Positions 39,747 through 49,072 of a DNA stretch of 64,000 bases are shown here, piece by piece (the stretch's first letter is position 1; the number at the start of each line of letters is the position of its first letter). Position numbers and translations under genes: made by a program. Source of the DNA: Pseudomonas karstica. Lineage in GTDB: Bacteria; Pseudomonadota; Gammaproteobacteria; Pseudomonadales; Pseudomonadaceae. The notes below the pieces were generated by a model. The model was given only the letters and a program-made list of their open reading frames with translations, was not told the origin of the DNA and ran no database searches. The stretch spans positions 62,001 to 126,000 of the forward strand of contig NZ_WLYI01000005.1 in NCBI RefSeq assembly GCF_009707515.1. The letters run 5' to 3'.

Positions 39747-41231
39747 ATGAGCGTAAGTAATCCAACCCTGATCACATTTGTGATCTACATCGCGGCAATG
39801 GTGCTGATTGGTCTCATGGCCTATCGCTCCACCAATAACCTTTCCGATTACATTCTGGGTGGTCGCAGCCTCGGTAGCGTTGTCACCGCACTCTCGGCTG
39901 GCGCCTCGGATATGAGCGGCTGGTTGTTGATGGGCCTGCCAGGTGCCATCTACATGTCGGGCCTGTCGGAAAGCTGGATCGCCATCGGCCTGATTATCGG
40001 TGCTTACCTGAACTGGCTGTTTGTTGCCGGTCGCCTGCGGGTGCAGACCGAACATAACGGCGACGCGTTGACGCTGCCCGACTACTTCTCCAGCCGTTTT
40101 GAAGACAAAAGCGGCCTGCTGCGGATTATCTCTGCGGTCGTGATCCTGGTGTTCTTCACCATTTACTGCGCTTCCGGCATCGTCGCCGGTGCCCGCTTGT
40201 TCGAAAGCACCTTCGGCATGTCCTACGAGACGGCGCTGTGGGCCGGCGCTGCTGCCACGATTGCCTACACCTTCATTGGTGGTTTCCTGGCAGTGAGCTG
40301 GACAGACACCGTACAAGCCACGTTGATGATCTTCGCGTTGATCCTGACGCCGATCATCGTATTGCTGGCTACCGGTGGTGTCGACACCACGTTCCTGGCC
40401 ATTGAAGCGAAGGATCCGACCAGCTTCGACATGCTGAAAAACACCACCTTCATCGGGATTATCTCGCTGATGGGCTGGGGCCTGGGCTATTTTGGCCAGC
40501 CGCACATCCTGGCGCGCTTCATGGCGGCGGATTCGGTGAAGTCGATTGCCAAGGCGCGTCGCATTTCCATGGCCTGGATGATCCTGTGCCTGTGCGGCAC
40601 CGTGGCGGTGGGCTTCTTCGGTATTGCCTACTTCTCGGCACACCCGGAAGTGGCGGGGCCAGTGACCGAGAACCCAGAGCGGGTGTTCATCGAATTGGCC
40701 AAGCTGCTGTTCAATCCATGGATCGCCGGTGTGCTGTTATCGGCCATCCTCGCAGCAGTGATGAGTACCTTGAGCTGCCAGTTGCTGGTGTGCTCCAGCG
40801 CCCTGACCGAAGACTTCTACAAAGCATTCCTGCGCAAAAATGCTTCCCAGGTTGAACTGGTGTGGGTCGGTCGGGCCATGGTGCTGTTGGTGGCGTTGAT
40901 CGCTATCGCGATGGCGGCCAACCCGGAAAACCGCGTACTGGGCCTGGTGAGTTACGCCTGGGCCGGTTTCGGCGCAGCCTTCGGTCCTGTGGTGCTGATC
41001 TCGGTCATCTGGAAAAACATGACCCGCAACGGCGCGCTGGCCGGCATCCTGGTGGGTGCGATCACCGTGATCGTGTGGAAACACTTCGAGCTGCTGGGCC
41101 TGTACGAAATCATCCCGGGCTTTATCTTTGCCAGCCTGGCGATCTACTTCGTGAGCAAGCTGGGCGCACCGACTGCTGGCATGGTCGAGCGTTTTGATGC
41201 GGCCGAGAAAGACTACAACCTCAACAAGTGA
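39747..41231 (+). CDS. putP: sodium/proline symporter PutP
   Basis: A 494-residue inner-membrane symporter of the SSS family, importing proline with Na+. The LeuT-like core begins with FVIYIAAMVLIGLMAYRST; the helix ALSAGASDMSGWLLMGLPGAIY contains the Na+/proline site Asp (AGASDMSGW) known from E. coli PutP. About thirteen helices are visible. The open frame begins 31 codons upstream; the ATG at 39747 gives the family start MSVSNPTLITFVIYIA. It is divergent from putA and probably shares its control. A strong terminator follows. Confidence 0.96.
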   Translation: MSVSNPTLITFVIYIAAMVLIGLMAYRSTNNLSDYILGGRSLGSVVTALSAGASDMSGWLLMGLPGAIYMSGLSESWIAIGLIIGAYLNWLFVAGRLRVQTEHNGDALTLPDYFSSRFEDKSGLLRIISAVVILVFFTIYCASGIVAGARLFESTFGMSYETALWAGAAATIAYTFIGGFLAVSWTDTVQATLMIFALILTPIIVLLATGGVDTTFLAIEAKDPTSFDMLKNTTFIGIISLMGWGLGYFGQPHILARFMAADSVKSIAKARRISMAWMILCLCGTVAVGFFGIAYFSAHPEVAGPVTENPERVFIELAKLLFNPWIAGVLLSAILAAVMSTLSCQLLVCSSALTEDFYKAFLRKNASQVELVWVGRAMVLLVALIAIAMAANPENRVLGLVSYAWAGFGAAFGPVVLISVIWKNMTRNGALAGILVGAITVIVWKHFELLGLYEIIPGFIFASLAIYFVSKLGAPTAGMVERFDAAEKDYNLNK

Positions 41232-41262
41232 TTCGTGAGGGCGTTGATCGCCCGCTCAATTG

Positions 41263-41303
41263 AAAAACGGCCCGCATCCTTTGGATGGCGGGCCGTTTTT
41301 TTA
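41263..41303 (+). terminator. rho-independent terminator of putP
   Basis: ACGGCCCGC (41267-41275) pairs with GCGGGCCGT (41288-41296) across an ATCC-TTT-GGAT inner stem-loop, followed by T-runs. It stands 35 bases after the putP stop. Confidence 0.93.
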
Positions 41304-41438
41304 TGGGCGTGTCAAGGCGAGGCAAAGAAGGACTCAAGCATTCACGATGTAGGTATTTACTGATTTGCCAGCGGCGCATCCAACTCGGCAAATGGCTGGT
41401 GCAGAATCGTTCGCCCACCCTTCGCAGAGAAACACCGG

Positions 41439-43463
41439 ATGTTCGCTCCTGCCAATCAAAGTACTTTCACCTTGACCCTCGAGGGCGTGCCCAGCGAACT
41501 CAAGGTCCTTGAGTTCAGCGGTATCGAGGCCATCAGCCAGCCTTACTGTTTTGACCTTGAACTGCTCAGCGAGCAGCCGGATCTCGACTTGGAAAGCTTG
41601 CTGCATCGTCAGGCGTTTCTCAGCTTCGATGCTTCGGGCCGTGGCGTTCACGGCTTGGTTTACCGGGTGGCGCAGGGTGATTCTGGGCACCGCCTGACGC
41701 GTTATCGGGTCAGTCTTGTGCCGCAGTTGGCGTATCTGCAACACAGCAGTCACCAGCGCATCTTCCAGCACAAGACGGTGCCGCAGATCATCGCGCTGGT
41801 CTTGGTGGGGCAGGGGCTGCAGGGCGACAGGTTCGAATTTCGCCTGAGCGGTACTTATCCCCAGCGTGAGTATTGCGTGCAGTTTGGCGAAACCGACTTG
41901 GCTTTTGTCCAGCGGCTGTGCGCTGAGCTGGGTATGCACTACCACTTCCAGCATTCGCCTGATGGGCACCTGCTGGTGTTTGGCGATGACCAGACGGTGT
42001 TTACCCAAGCTGATCAGCCTACCCCTTATACGCCCGGTTTGGGGATGGTGGCTGATACGCCTGCGATAAAGCGGTTTTCGGTGCAGTTGGAAACTCGCAC
42101 CACGGGGGTGAACCTGCGGGATTACGATTTGCGTAAGCCGCGCCTGGAGCTGGAAAGTGCAGTGGCTGGCGAACAGCTTCCAAGCCTTGAAGAGCAGGAT
42201 TACCCCGGTCATTTTACCGATCGCTCCCAGGGCAAATACCTCGCGCAGCGTGCGTTGGAACGTCATCGCAGCGACTATCGCCTGGCCTATGGCAAAGGTG
42301 ATCAGCCAGGGTTGGCCAGTGGCCGGTTCCTCAAGTTGGCCGGGCATCCGCGCGAAGAATGGAATGACTTGTGGCTGGTGACGCAAGTGACCCACGAGGG
42401 CAAGCAACCCCAGGTGCTGGAGGAAGCTGTGATTGAGGTGGCAGGGGGGGATTTTCGTCAGGGTTATCGCAACGACTTTGTCGCCGCGCCTTGGGATGTG
42501 ATTTTTCGCCCTCCTTTGCCGAAGCAGGCGCGCCCGATGATCTCCGGCTATCAGAATGCGGTAGTCACCGGGCCCGCTGACAGTGAAATCCATTGCGATG
42601 AGTTCGGCCGAGTCAAGGTGCAATTGGCTTGGGACCGCGCTGGAGAATATAACGAGCATTCCAGCTGCTGGCTGCGGGTGGCCAGTGCCTGGGCCCATGA
42701 CCGTTATGGTTCAGTGTTGATCCCGCGGGTTGGCATGGAAGTGCTGGTGGGCTTCGTCAATGGTGACGTCGATATGCCGTTGGTTGTGGGCTGCCTGGCC
42801 AATGCAGCCACCCCGGTGCCGCTTGATCTTCCGGCGGACAAGACCCGTAGTATCTTTCGCAGCCAGAGCAGCCCTGGCGGGGGTGGCTATAACGAGTTAC
42901 GTATCGAGGACCGCAAGGGCGCCGAGGAAATCTACCTGCGCGCCCAGCGCAACTGGACCCAGCACGTATTGCATGACCAGCAGGTGCAGGTCGACAACCA
43001 GCGTAGCGTGCTGGTCAAAGGTCTCGACCGCCACGAACTGCAAGGTGAAGAACAGCGCGTTACCCATGGCAACCGGCTGACCGAACTCAAGCAGGATGAC
43101 CATCTGGTGATCGCCGGATCGCAGCAAATGCGCGCCGGCCGAAGCATTCAGGTCAGTGCCGGGCAAAGTATCGTCATCGACGCTGGCGCCACCGTGACTC
43201 TTCAGGCAGGTGGGCAGTCGATCACGCTTTCGGCGGGCGGTATTTTCAGTAGTGTTCCGATCCAGGTGGGCGGCGCCCCTGCTCCTGGCGCCACGCCGTT
43301 GATGCCAGGGCTACAGGAAAAGCTGCTGGCGCTCATCCCGGCCCCCCTAAGCGCCGTGCAAGTGTTTAGCCTGAAACGCAGCGCGCCGTTTTGCGAAGAG
43401 TGCGAGCGCTGCAAGGGTGGCCAGTGCGATATCACCCAAGTCCAAAGAGCCAGCGCTCAATAA
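41439..43463 (+). CDS. vgrG: type VI secretion spike protein VgrG
   Basis: A 674-residue trimeric spike that tips the type VI secretion tube. The gp27-like base spans residues 1-330 (TFTLTLEGVPSELKVLEFSG, then LCAELGMHYHFQHSP). The gp5-like OB domain follows with DEFGRVKVQLAWDRAGE and CWLRVASAWAHDRYGSVLIP. The needle region ends in repeats (AGRSIQVSAGQSIVIDAGA, QAGGQSITLSAGG). The C-terminus has the cysteine-rich tail FCEECERCKGGQCDI common in Pseudomonas VgrGs with DUF4123 partners. No other T6SS gene is in the window, so this is an orphan island between putP and rlmJ. Confidence 0.94.
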   Translation: MFAPANQSTFTLTLEGVPSELKVLEFSGIEAISQPYCFDLELLSEQPDLDLESLLHRQAFLSFDASGRGVHGLVYRVAQGDSGHRLTRYRVSLVPQLAYLQHSSHQRIFQHKTVPQIIALVLVGQGLQGDRFEFRLSGTYPQREYCVQFGETDLAFVQRLCAELGMHYHFQHSPDGHLLVFGDDQTVFTQADQPTPYTPGLGMVADTPAIKRFSVQLETRTTGVNLRDYDLRKPRLELESAVAGEQLPSLEEQDYPGHFTDRSQGKYLAQRALERHRSDYRLAYGKGDQPGLASGRFLKLAGHPREEWNDLWLVTQVTHEGKQPQVLEEAVIEVAGGDFRQGYRNDFVAAPWDVIFRPPLPKQARPMISGYQNAVVTGPADSEIHCDEFGRVKVQLAWDRAGEYNEHSSCWLRVASAWAHDRYGSVLIPRVGMEVLVGFVNGDVDMPLVVGCLANAATPVPLDLPADKTRSIFRSQSSPGGGGYNELRIEDRKGAEEIYLRAQRNWTQHVLHDQQVQVDNQRSVLVKGLDRHELQGEEQRVTHGNRLTELKQDDHLVIAGSQQMRAGRSIQVSAGQSIVIDAGATVTLQAGGQSITLSAGGIFSSVPIQVGGAPAPGATPLMPGLQEKLLALIPAPLSAVQVFSLKRSAPFCEECERCKGGQCDITQVQRASAQ

Positions 43464-43510
43464 AACCAATTATCCATCCGCGACTCGCCCTGAAAGGAAT
43501 CTCCCTCCCA

Positions 43511-44236
43511 ATGCCGAAACACTTATCACCCCGCACCTGGCTCACCCATCACCCCCTGCAACCCACCGAACACCTTTTCGTTATCCTCGGCAACGCCAGC
43601 GATGCCAAGCCATTCGACGCCTGGCGGGCAATGGCAGCAGGAGTGTTGCCCCAACCGATTTGGGCAGGCACAGCCTACGCCGCGTGGGATGAGGTGATGC
43701 CTTACGTAGGTGTCGTTGAGCCAGACAGTGGCTTCCTCGATTGGGTTGCGACCACCGAGGCGACGGATTGGGGGTGGCTGGCGGTGTCATCCAGTCCGCT
43801 TGAGACGGTGCTCGCCCACCTCAAAAGCTTGACCAAGGCGTATATGCCCGACGGGCAGGAGGTGTTTTTGCGCTTTTGGGATGGCGTTCATTTTCTGTCG
43901 ATCGTGCAGGGGCTGGGCGAGGAGATGGGGAAAGTATTGCCGGTGTTTCGGCGTTATCTGGTCAATGGTCAGCCTCTGGTGGTTGAGGCTGGCCCGGTCA
44001 CTGCGGCAAAGGCCTGCCCTTGGTGGAAAATGCCGCCTTCATTGCTTGCATACCTGGGAGAGCAATCGCCCGATACCTTGATCGACAACCTGCTGCAATG
44101 GCTGGAAGAAGAGCGTGCGCAGCTACACACAACCTTTGCGCCTGCGACCCTGAGGCACAAGGTCGCGTACTTCACGCGCAGGCAGGATGGCAGCCAGCAG
44201 GCGCTGGCTGCGTACCTGGGATCGGAATCGGCGTAG
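43511..44236 (+). CDS. DUF4123 T6SS effector adaptor (Tap/TEC type)
   Basis: A 241-residue protein with the DUF4123 pattern: LFVILGNASDAKPFDAW at residues 22-38, PYVGVVEPDSGFLDWV and the region LRFWDGVHFLSIVQGL. DUF4123 proteins are chaperones that load a specific effector onto the neighbouring VgrG. Here the gene starts 47 bases after vgrG but is followed by rlmJ, not by an effector. The frame is longer, but the first 40 codons lie within vgrG; the ATG at 43511 begins MPKHLSPRTWLTHHPL. Confidence 0.85.
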   Translation: MPKHLSPRTWLTHHPLQPTEHLFVILGNASDAKPFDAWRAMAAGVLPQPIWAGTAYAAWDEVMPYVGVVEPDSGFLDWVATTEATDWGWLAVSSSPLETVLAHLKSLTKAYMPDGQEVFLRFWDGVHFLSIVQGLGEEMGKVLPVFRRYLVNGQPLVVEAGPVTAAKACPWWKMPPSLLAYLGEQSPDTLIDNLLQWLEEERAQLHTTFAPATLRHKVAYFTRRQDGSQQALAAYLGSESA

Positions 44237-44279
44237 CCCCGGCAGCACCGCCTGGCATGCGCCCCTGCACCTTTGCCCT

Positions 44280-44305
44280 CGCAGAAGGTAAACTTCGCTT
44301 CTGCG
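44280..44305. repeat. hairpin directly upstream of rlmJ
   Basis: CGCAGAAG (44280-44287) pairs with CTTCTGCG (44298-44305) around a ten-base loop. It ends twelve bases before the rlmJ start and just before its ribosome binding site AGGAG. It could end the vgrG transcript or affect rlmJ translation. Confidence 0.5.
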
Positions 44306-44316
44306 CAGGAGCAACC

Positions 44317-45153
44317 ATGAATTATCGTCACGCCTTTCACGCCGGCAACCACGCCGATGTCTTCAAACACCTGACCTTGACCCGCCTCATCGCCCTGATG
44401 TCGCGCAAGGAACAGCCGTTTGCCTATCTCGACACGCATGCCGGGATTGGCTTGTATGACCTGCAGGGCGACCAGGCCAACCGCACCGGTGAGTACCTGG
44501 AAGGTATCGCCCGCTTGTGGGGGCAAACCGACCTGCCGCCGCTGACCGACGACTACATGCGCGTACTGCATGAAATGAACCCGGATGGTCAGTTGCGTTA
44601 TTACCCCGGCTCACCTGAACTGGCGCGGCGCCTTACACGCCCCCAGGACAGGGTGCTGCTCAACGAGAAGCACCCGGAAGACGGCGTGCTGCTCAAGGAC
44701 AACATGAAGGGTGATCGTCGGGTCAAGGTTCATCTGGGCGAAGGCTGGCACGTGCCACGGGCGCTGTTGCCAGTGCCGGAGAAGCGCAGCCTGATGCTGA
44801 TTGATCCGCCGTTTGAAAAGCTCGACGAAATGCAGCGCTGTGCCGCATCCCTCAAAGAGGCCATCGGCCGCATGCGCCAGACCGTGGCGGCGATCTGGTA
44901 CCCGGTGAAGGACCAGCGCATGCTGCGACGCTTCTACCAGGACCTGGCCGGTACCGGTGCGCCGAAGTTGCTGCGGGTGGAGTTGTTGGTGCACCCGCTG
45001 GATACCCCCAACAGCCTGAACGGCTCGGGCCTGGCGATTGCCAACCCGCCTTGGGGGCTGGAGGAAGAGTTGCGTGAGCTATTGCCGTGGTTGTCCAAGC
45101 AGCTTGGGCAGACCCAGGGTGGGTGGCAGATGGATTGGCTCATTGCTGAGTAG
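44317..45153 (+). CDS. rlmJ: 23S rRNA (adenine-2030-N6)-methyltransferase RlmJ
   Basis: A 278-residue Rossmann methyltransferase that modifies A2030 of 23S rRNA. The N-terminal signature MNYRHAFHAGNHADVFKH, the SAM segment YLDTHAGIGLYDL, and the catalytic DPPFE at residues 163-167 identify it, with a second NPPW near the C-terminus. The ATG at 44317 has AGGAG seven bases upstream; longer open-frame versions run through the DUF4123 gene in another register. It is probably monocistronic. Confidence 0.95.
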   Translation: MNYRHAFHAGNHADVFKHLTLTRLIALMSRKEQPFAYLDTHAGIGLYDLQGDQANRTGEYLEGIARLWGQTDLPPLTDDYMRVLHEMNPDGQLRYYPGSPELARRLTRPQDRVLLNEKHPEDGVLLKDNMKGDRRVKVHLGEGWHVPRALLPVPEKRSLMLIDPPFEKLDEMQRCAASLKEAIGRMRQTVAAIWYPVKDQRMLRRFYQDLAGTGAPKLLRVELLVHPLDTPNSLNGSGLAIANPPWGLEEELRELLPWLSKQLGQTQGGWQMDWLIAE

Positions 45154-45160
45154 CGATAAT

Positions 45161-45221
45161 CTGCAAGCTACAAGCTACAAGTAAGCGCTGGAGTACACCT
45201 CTTGAAGCTTGAAACTTGCAG
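45161..45221. repeat. interspersed inverted repeat between rlmJ and msrA
   Basis: CTGCAAGCTACAAGCTACAA (from 45161) faces TTGAAGCTTGAAACTTGCAG (to 45221), matching at 18 of 21 positions around a 19-base centre. Similar AAGCTACAAGCT-type repeats are scattered in Pseudomonas intergenic regions. The perfect 18-base palindrome TCCGATCTTTAGATCGGA (45223-45240) follows and includes the msrA stop codon. Together they may end the two convergent genes. Confidence 0.75.
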
Positions 45222-45230
45222 CTCCGATCT

Positions 45231-45878
45231 TTAGATCGGACAGGTCACGCCGGTGCCGCCGATGCCGCAGTAACCCTGCGGGTTTTTAGCCAGGTATTGC
45301 TGGTGATAGGCCTCGGCGAAGTACACCGTCGGGGCCTGATCGATTTCGGTAGTGATATCGCCCAGGCCCGCTTTGGTCAGTTCTGGCTGATAGGCCTGCG
45401 CACTGGCTTGCGCCGCTGCGAGTTGCTCAGGCGTAGTGGCGTAGATCACCGAACGGTACTGGCTGCCGATGTCGTTGCCCTGACGCATGCCCTGGGTTGG
45501 GTTGTGCAGTTCCCAGAACATTTTCAGCAGGTCTTCGTACTTGACCTTGGCCTGGTCATACACCACCAGCACCACTTCGCTATGGCCGGTCAGGCCGGAG
45601 CAGACTTCTTCATAGGTCGGGTTCGGCGTGTAGCCGCCGGCATAGCCGACCACGGTGCTGACCACGCCGTCGCGCTGCCAGAATTTGCGCTCGGCGCCCC
45701 AGAAGCAACCCAGGCCGAAGATCGCGAAACCTACGTCATCGAGGAAAGGGCCCAGCAGTGGGTTGCCATTGACGAAGTGGGTCTCGGGCAAGGCCATCGG
45801 GGTTTCACGGCCAGGCAAAGCTTGTTCTTGAGTGGGCAGCACGTTTTTGTTCACCAGGATTTCCGAGCGCAAGACCAT
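45231..45878 (-). CDS. msrA: peptide methionine sulfoxide reductase MsrA
   Basis: A 215-residue repair enzyme that reduces methionine-S-sulfoxide in proteins with thioredoxin. The catalytic Cys58 lies in the invariant GCFWG, and resolving cysteines are in GYCGIGG (Cys204) and TCPI (Cys213). The E/D-Y elements ([20 protein letters not shown]) are normal. The N-terminal extension of some 50 residues before the core is usual for the E. coli/Pseudomonas type. GAGGA precedes the ATG at 45878. Placed between rlmJ and dipA, as in P. aeruginosa. Confidence 0.96.
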   Translation of the reverse strand: MVLRSEILVNKNVLPTQEQALPGRETPMALPETHFVNGNPLLGPFLDDVGFAIFGLGCFWGAERKFWQRDGVVSTVVGYAGGYTPNPTYEEVCSGLTGHSEVVLVVYDQAKVKYEDLLKMFWELHNPTQGMRQGNDIGSQYRSVIYATTPEQLAAAQASAQAYQPELTKAGLGDITTEIDQAPTVYFAEAYHQQYLAKNPQGYCGIGGTGVTCPI

Positions 45879-45951
45879 GATCAGTCCTCTCGTCAGGTTG
45901 AGTTAACAGTAAGTAGTCAGACAGCCAGTGTGCCCGAGTGTTACAGCGATG

Positions 45952-48645
45952 TCAGGCGATTGGCCCGCGCGGGTAGCGTTTAAGCTTTTCAAGCAGCTCT
46001 GCACCGGGGATTGGCCGGTCGAACAGATAGCCCTGGCCAACGTCGCAACGGTGGCGGCGCAGGAACGCCAACTGCTCGGCGGTCTCGATGCCTTCGGCCA
46101 CCACCTTGAGCTTGAGGTTGTGGGCCATGGCGATGACTGCGGAGGTGATTTCCATATCGTCCTGGTTATCCGGGATTTCATGGATAAAGCTGCGATCAAT
46201 CTTGATGATGTCGATGGGGAATTTCTTCAGGTAGCTCAGCGACGAGTACCCGGTCCCGAAGTCGTCCATGGCCAGGGTCAGGCCGAAGCTTTTCAATTGA
46301 TCCAGCTGCAGGCGTGTGTCTTCTGTGGCTTCCAGCAGCAGGCCTTCGGTCAGTTCAAGTTCCAGCAGATTGGCTGGCAGTTGTTCTTCCTTGAGGATCG
46401 TGGCAATCGACGCCACCAGATCCGGGTCGGAAAACTGCTTGGGCGACAGGTTGATCGCGACCTGCAGATTGCCCATGCCCGCGGCGCTCAGTTGTCTGCT
46501 CATGCGACAGGCCTGGCGGGCGACCCACTTGCCGATGGGGATGATCAGCCCGGTTTCTTCGGCCACGCTGATGAACTGATCCGGGCGGATCATGCCTTTT
46601 TCCGGATGGTTCCAGCGCAACAGCGCTTCCATGCCCAGCAAGCGGCCGCTGCGCAGACACAATTTGGGCTGGTAGAACACGTCCAGTTCGTTCTGGGTCA
46701 GGGCGCGGCGCAGGTTGTTCTCGACAAACAGCTTGTAGCTGGCCTCGGCGTTCAGTACTTCGGTAAACACCTGTACCTGATGTTTACCGTTGGCCTTGGC
46801 CTTATGCAGTGCGAGACCTGCGTTGCGCATCAGGGTCTGCGGGTCACGGCCGTGCAGCGGCGTACAGGCCAGGCCCACGGAGCCGGTAACGCTGATCAGT
46901 TGGTTGTCGACGAACATCGGTTTGTCGAGGGTCATCAGCAGTTGGCTGGCGACCTGCTGGCCGGTCTCCAGGTCAGTGTCGTCCAGCAGCACCGCAAACT
47001 CGTTACTGGCAAATCGCGCCAGGCTGCCACTGCTGCTCAGGCTGTTGCGCAAGCGTCGAGCCAGGCTGATCAGCAGCTTGTCGCCGGTCTGGTGGCCGAG
47101 GCTGTCGTTGATCCGCTTGAAGTTGTCGATGTCTACCAGCAGCAGGCTGATGGGGGTGTCGCTGTCCCGGGCAAAGCGCTCATCGAGGTTGCGGATGAAC
47201 GCCGGACGGTTACCCAGGTTGGTCAGGTTGTCGGTGTAGGCCAGGCGCTCGATGCGCTGCTGAGCCAGCTTGGCCTGGGTGATGTCTTCGTAGATGCCGA
47301 TGTAATGGGTCAGCTCGCGGTTGTCGCCATAAACCTTGGAGATCGACAACTGGCCCCAGTAGGGCTCGAGGTTTTTGCGTCGGCTTTTGAACTCACCCTG
47401 CCAACTGTTGCTCTTGGCCAGACTCGACGGCGCGTCGAACAGCAACTCGCTGAGATTCTCCAGGGCTGGTAGTTCCGACAGCTTGTGGCCGTGGACTTCG
47501 TCAGCGCTGTATTGGGTGATCGCGGTAAAGCTGGGGTTGACGTACTCCACAACGCCTGTGCAATTGACCAGTAGAAAGGCGTTGGCACTTTGCTCTACGG
47601 CCCGCTGGAACAGGTGCAAGGCGCTGGTGGCAGTGCGCCGGTTGTGGTTGTTGATGACCAGGGCAAACTGATCGGCCAACTCGCCGGCAAAGGCGATTTC
47701 ATCGGATTGCCAAGTGCGGGTACTGCCTCGTTGCTCCAGGCACAAGACGCCGACCACCTGACCATCGACACGAATGCTGGCGTCGAGCATGGCGTGTATG
47801 CCATTGGCCCGCAGGCTTTGGGCCATTTCCCGGGTGCGAGGGTCACGCATGGCATTGTTGGCGTCGATGGCCCGGCTGGTCTGTAGGGCTTCCAGGTAAT
47901 CCGGGAAGCTGCTGGCATCAATGAGCTCAGGCAAGTGGTGTTGCTGCTTGGCACGCTGGTAGGCCGAGATCGGCACCAGGCGCTGATCTTCCAGGTTCCA
48001 GATACTGGCGCAGTCAATCTGATAGATATCACAGGCACTGCGGGTAATCAGTTCGGCGGCTTCCTGCAGCGAATTGTTGGTGCTGTAGCGCTGACGGGCC
48101 AGCAGCAGGATCAGCTCCTGTTGGGCGCGTACACGCCCCAGGTGCTGCAATTGTTCCTGTTGCGCCTGTTGGTTGAGCTCCAGGGCGATTTGCAGGCGGC
48201 TGTTCTGGTTTTCCAGGTCGGCGGCAGGAGTGCTGGTGTCGGTATCCCTGAGCAGGCCATCGACGACCATCAAGTAACCACGCAGCAAGTGACGATTGTG
48301 TTGTTTGTAGGCTTCACCCAGCTCCAGCAGGCTCAGGGAGCCGTCATGTGTATGCAAGGTGTAGTGCACCCGATAATGGGGACTGACGCTTAACTGCTGT
48401 TGAATCGCGTCATGCAACTGATAGCGGGCCTGGGGTTCCATCAGGCTGGCATAGGGCGAACCGATCAGGGCGCACAGTTCTACCGCTGGCAGGCCGAACT
48501 GGCGTTCGCAATTGGGATCGAGGTACAGCAGGGCCCAGCTTGCCTCATTAAACCGTTCGAAACGCAGCATGCCGAGGCGCGAAGGCACCGGTAATTGCGT
48601 CACGACCTCGGCCGCCGTTCGGACGACATCGGGTTGGCTTTTCAT
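45952..48645 (-). CDS. dipA: c-di-GMP phosphodiesterase, DipA-like (PAS-GAF-PAS-GGDEF-EAL)
   Basis: An 897-residue signalling protein. Reading in order: a PAS-like domain (about 20-130), a GAF domain (about 170-335), a second PAS (345-465), GGDEF (475-635) and EAL (650-890). The GGDEF site reads ASNEF (LARFASNEFAVLLDD), so no cyclase activity is expected. The EAL site is canonical (MEALLRWNHPEKG), with the loop-6 DDFGTGYSSLSYLKKF and ELTEGLLLEA intact, so it should cleave c-di-GMP. The P. aeruginosa orthologue in this position is DipA, needed for biofilm dispersion. The start at 48645 gives MKSQPDVVRTAAEV; the frame is 14 codons longer. Confidence 0.9.
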   Translation of the reverse strand: MKSQPDVVRTAAEVVTQLPVPSRLGMLRFERFNEASWALLYLDPNCERQFGLPAVELCALIGSPYASLMEPQARYQLHDAIQQQLSVSPHYRVHYTLHTHDGSLSLLELGEAYKQHNRHLLRGYLMVVDGLLRDTDTSTPAADLENQNSRLQIALELNQQAQQEQLQHLGRVRAQQELILLLARQRYSTNNSLQEAAELITRSACDIYQIDCASIWNLEDQRLVPISAYQRAKQQHHLPELIDASSFPDYLEALQTSRAIDANNAMRDPRTREMAQSLRANGIHAMLDASIRVDGQVVGVLCLEQRGSTRTWQSDEIAFAGELADQFALVINNHNRRTATSALHLFQRAVEQSANAFLLVNCTGVVEYVNPSFTAITQYSADEVHGHKLSELPALENLSELLFDAPSSLAKSNSWQGEFKSRRKNLEPYWGQLSISKVYGDNRELTHYIGIYEDITQAKLAQQRIERLAYTDNLTNLGNRPAFIRNLDERFARDSDTPISLLLVDIDNFKRINDSLGHQTGDKLLISLARRLRNSLSSSGSLARFASNEFAVLLDDTDLETGQQVASQLLMTLDKPMFVDNQLISVTGSVGLACTPLHGRDPQTLMRNAGLALHKAKANGKHQVQVFTEVLNAEASYKLFVENNLRRALTQNELDVFYQPKLCLRSGRLLGMEALLRWNHPEKGMIRPDQFISVAEETGLIIPIGKWVARQACRMSRQLSAAGMGNLQVAINLSPKQFSDPDLVASIATILKEEQLPANLLELELTEGLLLEATEDTRLQLDQLKSFGLTLAMDDFGTGYSSLSYLKKFPIDIIKIDRSFIHEIPDNQDDMEITSAVIAMAHNLKLKVVAEGIETAEQLAFLRRHRCDVGQGYLFDRPIPGAELLEKLKRYPRGPIA

Positions 48646-48842
48646 GGGGGAACTCGCTTGGAAAAATGCGCACGGAGCCGGGCTCACGCCCTCTTTACTA
48701 TTGCCTGCGGCAAGGTTGCATCATGTGGCACGGGCTGACAAGAGAGGATGAAGGCTAAGTGCTATATGTGGGTTATCGGCCGGGCTGTGGATTTCTGCAG
48801 TCGGCGCGATGGGTGGTTCTTCCCGGTTCACAAATGTGCCCC

Positions 48843-48942
48843 TGTAGGAGCGAGCTTGCTCGCGAAGCACTCATAGGCGACGTGTTTATCCAGGATGCAC
48901 AGGTTCTCGTTAAGGTTTTTCGCGAGCAAGCTCGCTCCTGCA
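48843..48942. repeat. REPIN between dipA and aceF
   Basis: Inverted REP arms TGTAGGAGCGAGCTTGCTCG (from 48843) and CGCGAGCAAGCTCGCTCCTG (to 48940) enclose about 50 bases. Same class as the copies at 15 and 24 kb. Confidence 0.92.
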
Positions 48943-48972
48943 AGAGTGCGTGTTCCAGCGATTAAAGAACAG

Positions 48973-49001
48973 GCAAAAAAAGCCCCGCCAATTGGCGGGG
49001 T
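48973..49001 (-). terminator. rho-independent terminator of aceEF
   Basis: On the minus strand CCCCGCCAATTGGCGGGG is a near-perfect palindromic stem followed by a run of seven T. It lies about 75 bases after the aceF stop. Confidence 0.92.
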
Positions 49002-49037
49002 TGAGGTACGAGCGTGGCGCTCGGAAAACACTGCAGC

Positions 49038-49065
49038 CAGGCCTTCTGCATGAGCAGAAGGCCTG
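49038..49065. terminator. 12-bp-stem hairpin just after aceF
   Basis: CAGGCCTTCTGC (49038-49049) and GCAGAAGGCCTG (49054-49065) are perfect arms with loop ATGA, starting eight bases after the aceF stop. There is no T-run directly after it, so it may protect the 3' end rather than end transcription; the terminator at 48973 follows. Confidence 0.7.
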
Positions 49066-49072
49066 TTGTTGC

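Larger units (their letters stand above)
48646..49072. other. 427-base intergenic stretch between dipA and aceF
   Basis: It holds no gene. From the right it has two aceF terminator hairpins, then a REPIN (both listed separately), then about 190 bases (48646-48842) that should contain the dipA promoter. In that part the only pattern noted is general AT/GC mixture; no operator was recognised. Confidence 0.7.

Noticed and set aside
41334..42698. 454-codon minus-strand open frame opposite vgrG
   Set aside because: It lies opposite a clear VgrG and has no motif; I also checked it as a possible missing effector and found no signal or toxin pattern.
43417..43692. 91-codon open frame overlapping the DUF4123 gene, tested as a small T6SS protein
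   Set aside because: It overlaps the adaptor in another register, has Pro/Arg-rich nonsense composition and no ribosome binding site.
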